From assembly GCA_964426915.1 (NCBI GenBank), contig CAYRTD010000098.1, positions 1 to 15,785 of the forward strand: 15,785 bases of DNA, written 5' to 3'. The position numbers and the translations under genes were made by a program. Numbering within the stretch: the stretch's first letter is position 1; each line of letters opens with the position of its first letter. The notes under the pieces are model-generated. The model had not been told where the DNA came from. It worked only from the letters and a program-made list of their open reading frames with translations, and made no database searches. This document shows positions 14,329-15,785 of the stretch, in pieces. The DNA comes from CAYRTD01 sp964426915. GTDB taxonomy: Bacteria; Bacteroidota; Bacteroidia; Bacteroidales; GCA-2748055.

Positions 14329-15549
14329 ATGGACAGGTGCTCATTTTGTGGAAGAGAGAAGAAGGATACGAATTTGCTTATCGCAGGTATCAGTGGTCAT
14401 ATTTGTGACCGATGCATCGATCAGGCACATAGCATAGTTCAGGAAGAACTGGGCAGCAAGGCTGATTTCGACGTAAATGAAATCCATTTGCTTAAACCCC
14501 GGGAGATAAAAAAATTCCTCGACCTTTATGTGATTGGTCAGGAGGAAGCCAAAAAGTTTATTTCTGTTGCCGTCTACAATCATTATAAAAGGTTGATGCA
14601 GGTGGGTAAAAAAGATGATGACGAAGTGGAAATTGAAAAATCCAATATCGTCATGGTCGGGGAAACCGGGACCGGTAAGACTCTTCTTGCCAGGACTATC
14701 GCGAAGATGCTACATGTTCCCTTCACCATTGTAGATGCTACAATACTTACAGAGGCAGGTTATGTAGGAGAGGATATAGAGAGTATTCTTACCCGTTTGC
14801 TTCAGGTTGCTGATTATAACCTTGAAGCTGCTGAGAAAGGCATTGTCTTTATAGATGAGATCGATAAAATTGCCCGGAAAGGTGATAACCCTTCCATCAC
14901 CCGTGATGTTTCCGGTGAGGGCGTGCAGCAGGGCTTGCTTAAGTTGCTTGAGGGAAGTGTTGTGAATGTTCCTCCCCAGGGAGGAAGAAAGCATCCTGAT
15001 CAGAAAATGATTCCTGTTAATACCCGTAATATTTTGTTTATCTGCGGAGGAGCCTTTGATGGCATTGAAAAGAAAATAGCCAACCGATTGAATACCCAGG
15101 TGGTCGGATATCGGGCAAGCAAGGATAAAGATCAGATCGACAGGGATAATCTTCTGCAGTATATTGCACCTATGGATTTAAAAGCCTTTGGTCTCATACC
15201 CGAAATAATCGGACGCTTACCCATATTAACTCATCTGAATCCACTTGATAAACCAACTCTCAGGAGAATTCTTACAGAACCCAGAAACTCAATAACCAAA
15301 CAGTACATGAAACTCTTTGCCATTGACGACATAGAATTGACCTGGGATGATAATGCACTGGATTACATTGTGGAAAAAGCAGTTGAGTTCAAACTTGGTG
15401 CCCGCGGATTGCGCTCCATCTGTGAAGTGATCATGATGGATGCAATGTTTGATTCACCGGGAAACAGTAATGAAAAAATTCATGTTGATTTAGATTATGC
15501 AAGGCAAAAGCTGGAGAAGGCAAATATAAAACGCCTTAAAGCTGCATAA
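14329..15549 (+). CDS. clpX: ATP-dependent Clp protease ATP-binding subunit ClpX
   Basis: This 406-residue AAA+ unfoldase recognises substrates and threads them into ClpP. The N-terminal zinc-binding domain has Cys4, Cys7, Cys26 and Cys29. The AAA+ module has Walker A GETGTGKT (111-118), the pore loop GYVG (144-147), Walker B GIVFIDEIDKI (171-181), the second pore loop GGRKHPDQ (218-225), and LGARGLR (356-362) for sensor 2. The loop that docks on ClpP, IGF in E. coli, appears as VGY (259-261), a form I believe is usual in Bacteroidota. Length and domain order are normal. It is the last gene of tig-clpP-clpX and ends just before a hairpin with a T-rich tail. Confidence 0.96.
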   Translation: MDRCSFCGREKKDTNLLIAGISGHICDRCIDQAHSIVQEELGSKADFDVNEIHLLKPREIKKFLDLYVIGQEEAKKFISVAVYNHYKRLMQVGKKDDDEVEIEKSNIVMVGETGTGKTLLARTIAKMLHVPFTIVDATILTEAGYVGEDIESILTRLLQVADYNLEAAEKGIVFIDEIDKIARKGDNPSITRDVSGEGVQQGLLKLLEGSVVNVPPQGGRKHPDQKMIPVNTRNILFICGGAFDGIEKKIANRLNTQVVGYRASKDKDQIDRDNLLQYIAPMDLKAFGLIPEIIGRLPILTHLNPLDKPTLRRILTEPRNSITKQYMKLFAIDDIELTWDDNALDYIVEKAVEFKLGARGLRSICEVIMMDAMFDSPGNSNEKIHVDLDYARQKLEKANIKRLKAA

Positions 15550-15559
15550 CTCTTAAAAA

Positions 15560-15591
15560 ATGTTTCTATTTATGGAAACATATTCGTTTTT
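15560..15591 (+). terminator. Likely terminator of the tig-clpP-clpX operon
   Basis: ATGTTTC (15560-15566) pairs perfectly with GAAACAT (15575-15581) around an 8-base loop, followed by ATTCGTTTTT. It starts 11 bases after the clpX stop. The stem is short and AT-rich, but position and T-tail fit a rho-independent terminator. Confidence 0.5.
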
Positions 15592-15785
15592 CAAGATCCT
15601 TACGCTTTGCTCAGGATTCAGTTCAACCTTGCATTTTTCAGTTCACCTTCGGTTTCTGGAAAATGGGTTTTACTGAACTTCCTCAAGATCCTTACGCTTT
15701 GCTCAGGATTCAGTTCAACCTTGCATTTTTCAGTTCACCTTCGGTTTCTGGAAAATGGGTTTCACTGAACTTCCTCAAGATCCTT
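15591..15785. repeat. 92-bp tandem repeat array, running off the window
   Basis: Units begin TCAAGATCCTTACGC at 15591, 15683 and 15775, an exact 92-base period with two full copies and the start of a third. The copies differ at one base (TTTTACTG against TTTCACTG). Each unit holds a GATCC/AGGAT stem-loop, two offset copies of TTCAGTTCA about 20 bases apart, and an ACTGAACTT that can pair with AGTTCA. The period is not a multiple of three, so no repeated protein is encoded. The array continues past the window end. Confidence 0.9.

Noticed and set aside
15591..15785. CRISPR array at the right edge
   Set aside because: The 92-base units are contiguous and nearly identical with no unique spacers, and no cas genes are present.

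Overview
The window looks like chromosomal DNA from a member of the Bacteroidota, probably an environmental Bacteroidia-type lineage. The reasons are its AT-rich composition, sparse Shine-Dalgarno sequences, Bacteroidota-type -7 promoter elements (TAnnTTTG) before the tRNA and recQ, a trigger factor with a reduced middle domain, ClpP and ClpX variants of the type I associate with this phylum, and a tRNA-Leu whose gene does not encode CCA. The species cannot be named from sequence alone.

Left third (1-6168): a three-gene + strand operon encodes a soluble hybrid histidine kinase (four PAS domains, a GAF-like domain, kinase core, receiver), a membrane-anchored family-2 glycosyltransferase and an OppC-type ABC permease with a large extra domain after its first membrane helix. 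Both junctions are 4-base ATGA overlaps, so translation is probably coupled. The operon is bracketed by an inverted repeat, 51 bp perfect and 63 of 66 overall (1-66 against 6021-6086). The right copy lies in a hairpin-dense intergenic region (5841-6168) where this operon converges on the next.

Middle (6162-10428): a - strand group reads recQ, then a BcrA-like ABC ATPase, then an ABC-2 membrane protein. RecQ is a DNA-repair helicase; the other two should form one exporter. The last codons and the stop of the ABC-2 gene lie inside the repeat. A 266-bp AT-rich divergent region separates recQ from tatC and carries the recQ promoter.

Right half (10429-15785): + strand housekeeping genes follow, with tatC (twin-arginine export), lptB (LPS-transport ATPase), tRNA-Leu(UAG) with its own promoter and a hairpin after it, then tig, clpP and clpX. 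The last three link nascent-chain folding to the ClpXP protease. A short terminator-like hairpin follows clpX, and then a non-coding 92-bp tandem repeat runs off the window.

Most of the window is ordinary core genome. The unusual parts are the repeat-bracketed kinase/glycosyltransferase/permease operon, the composite repeat at 5998-6168 and the 92-bp tandem array. I found no phage, transposase, CRISPR or recognised defence genes.
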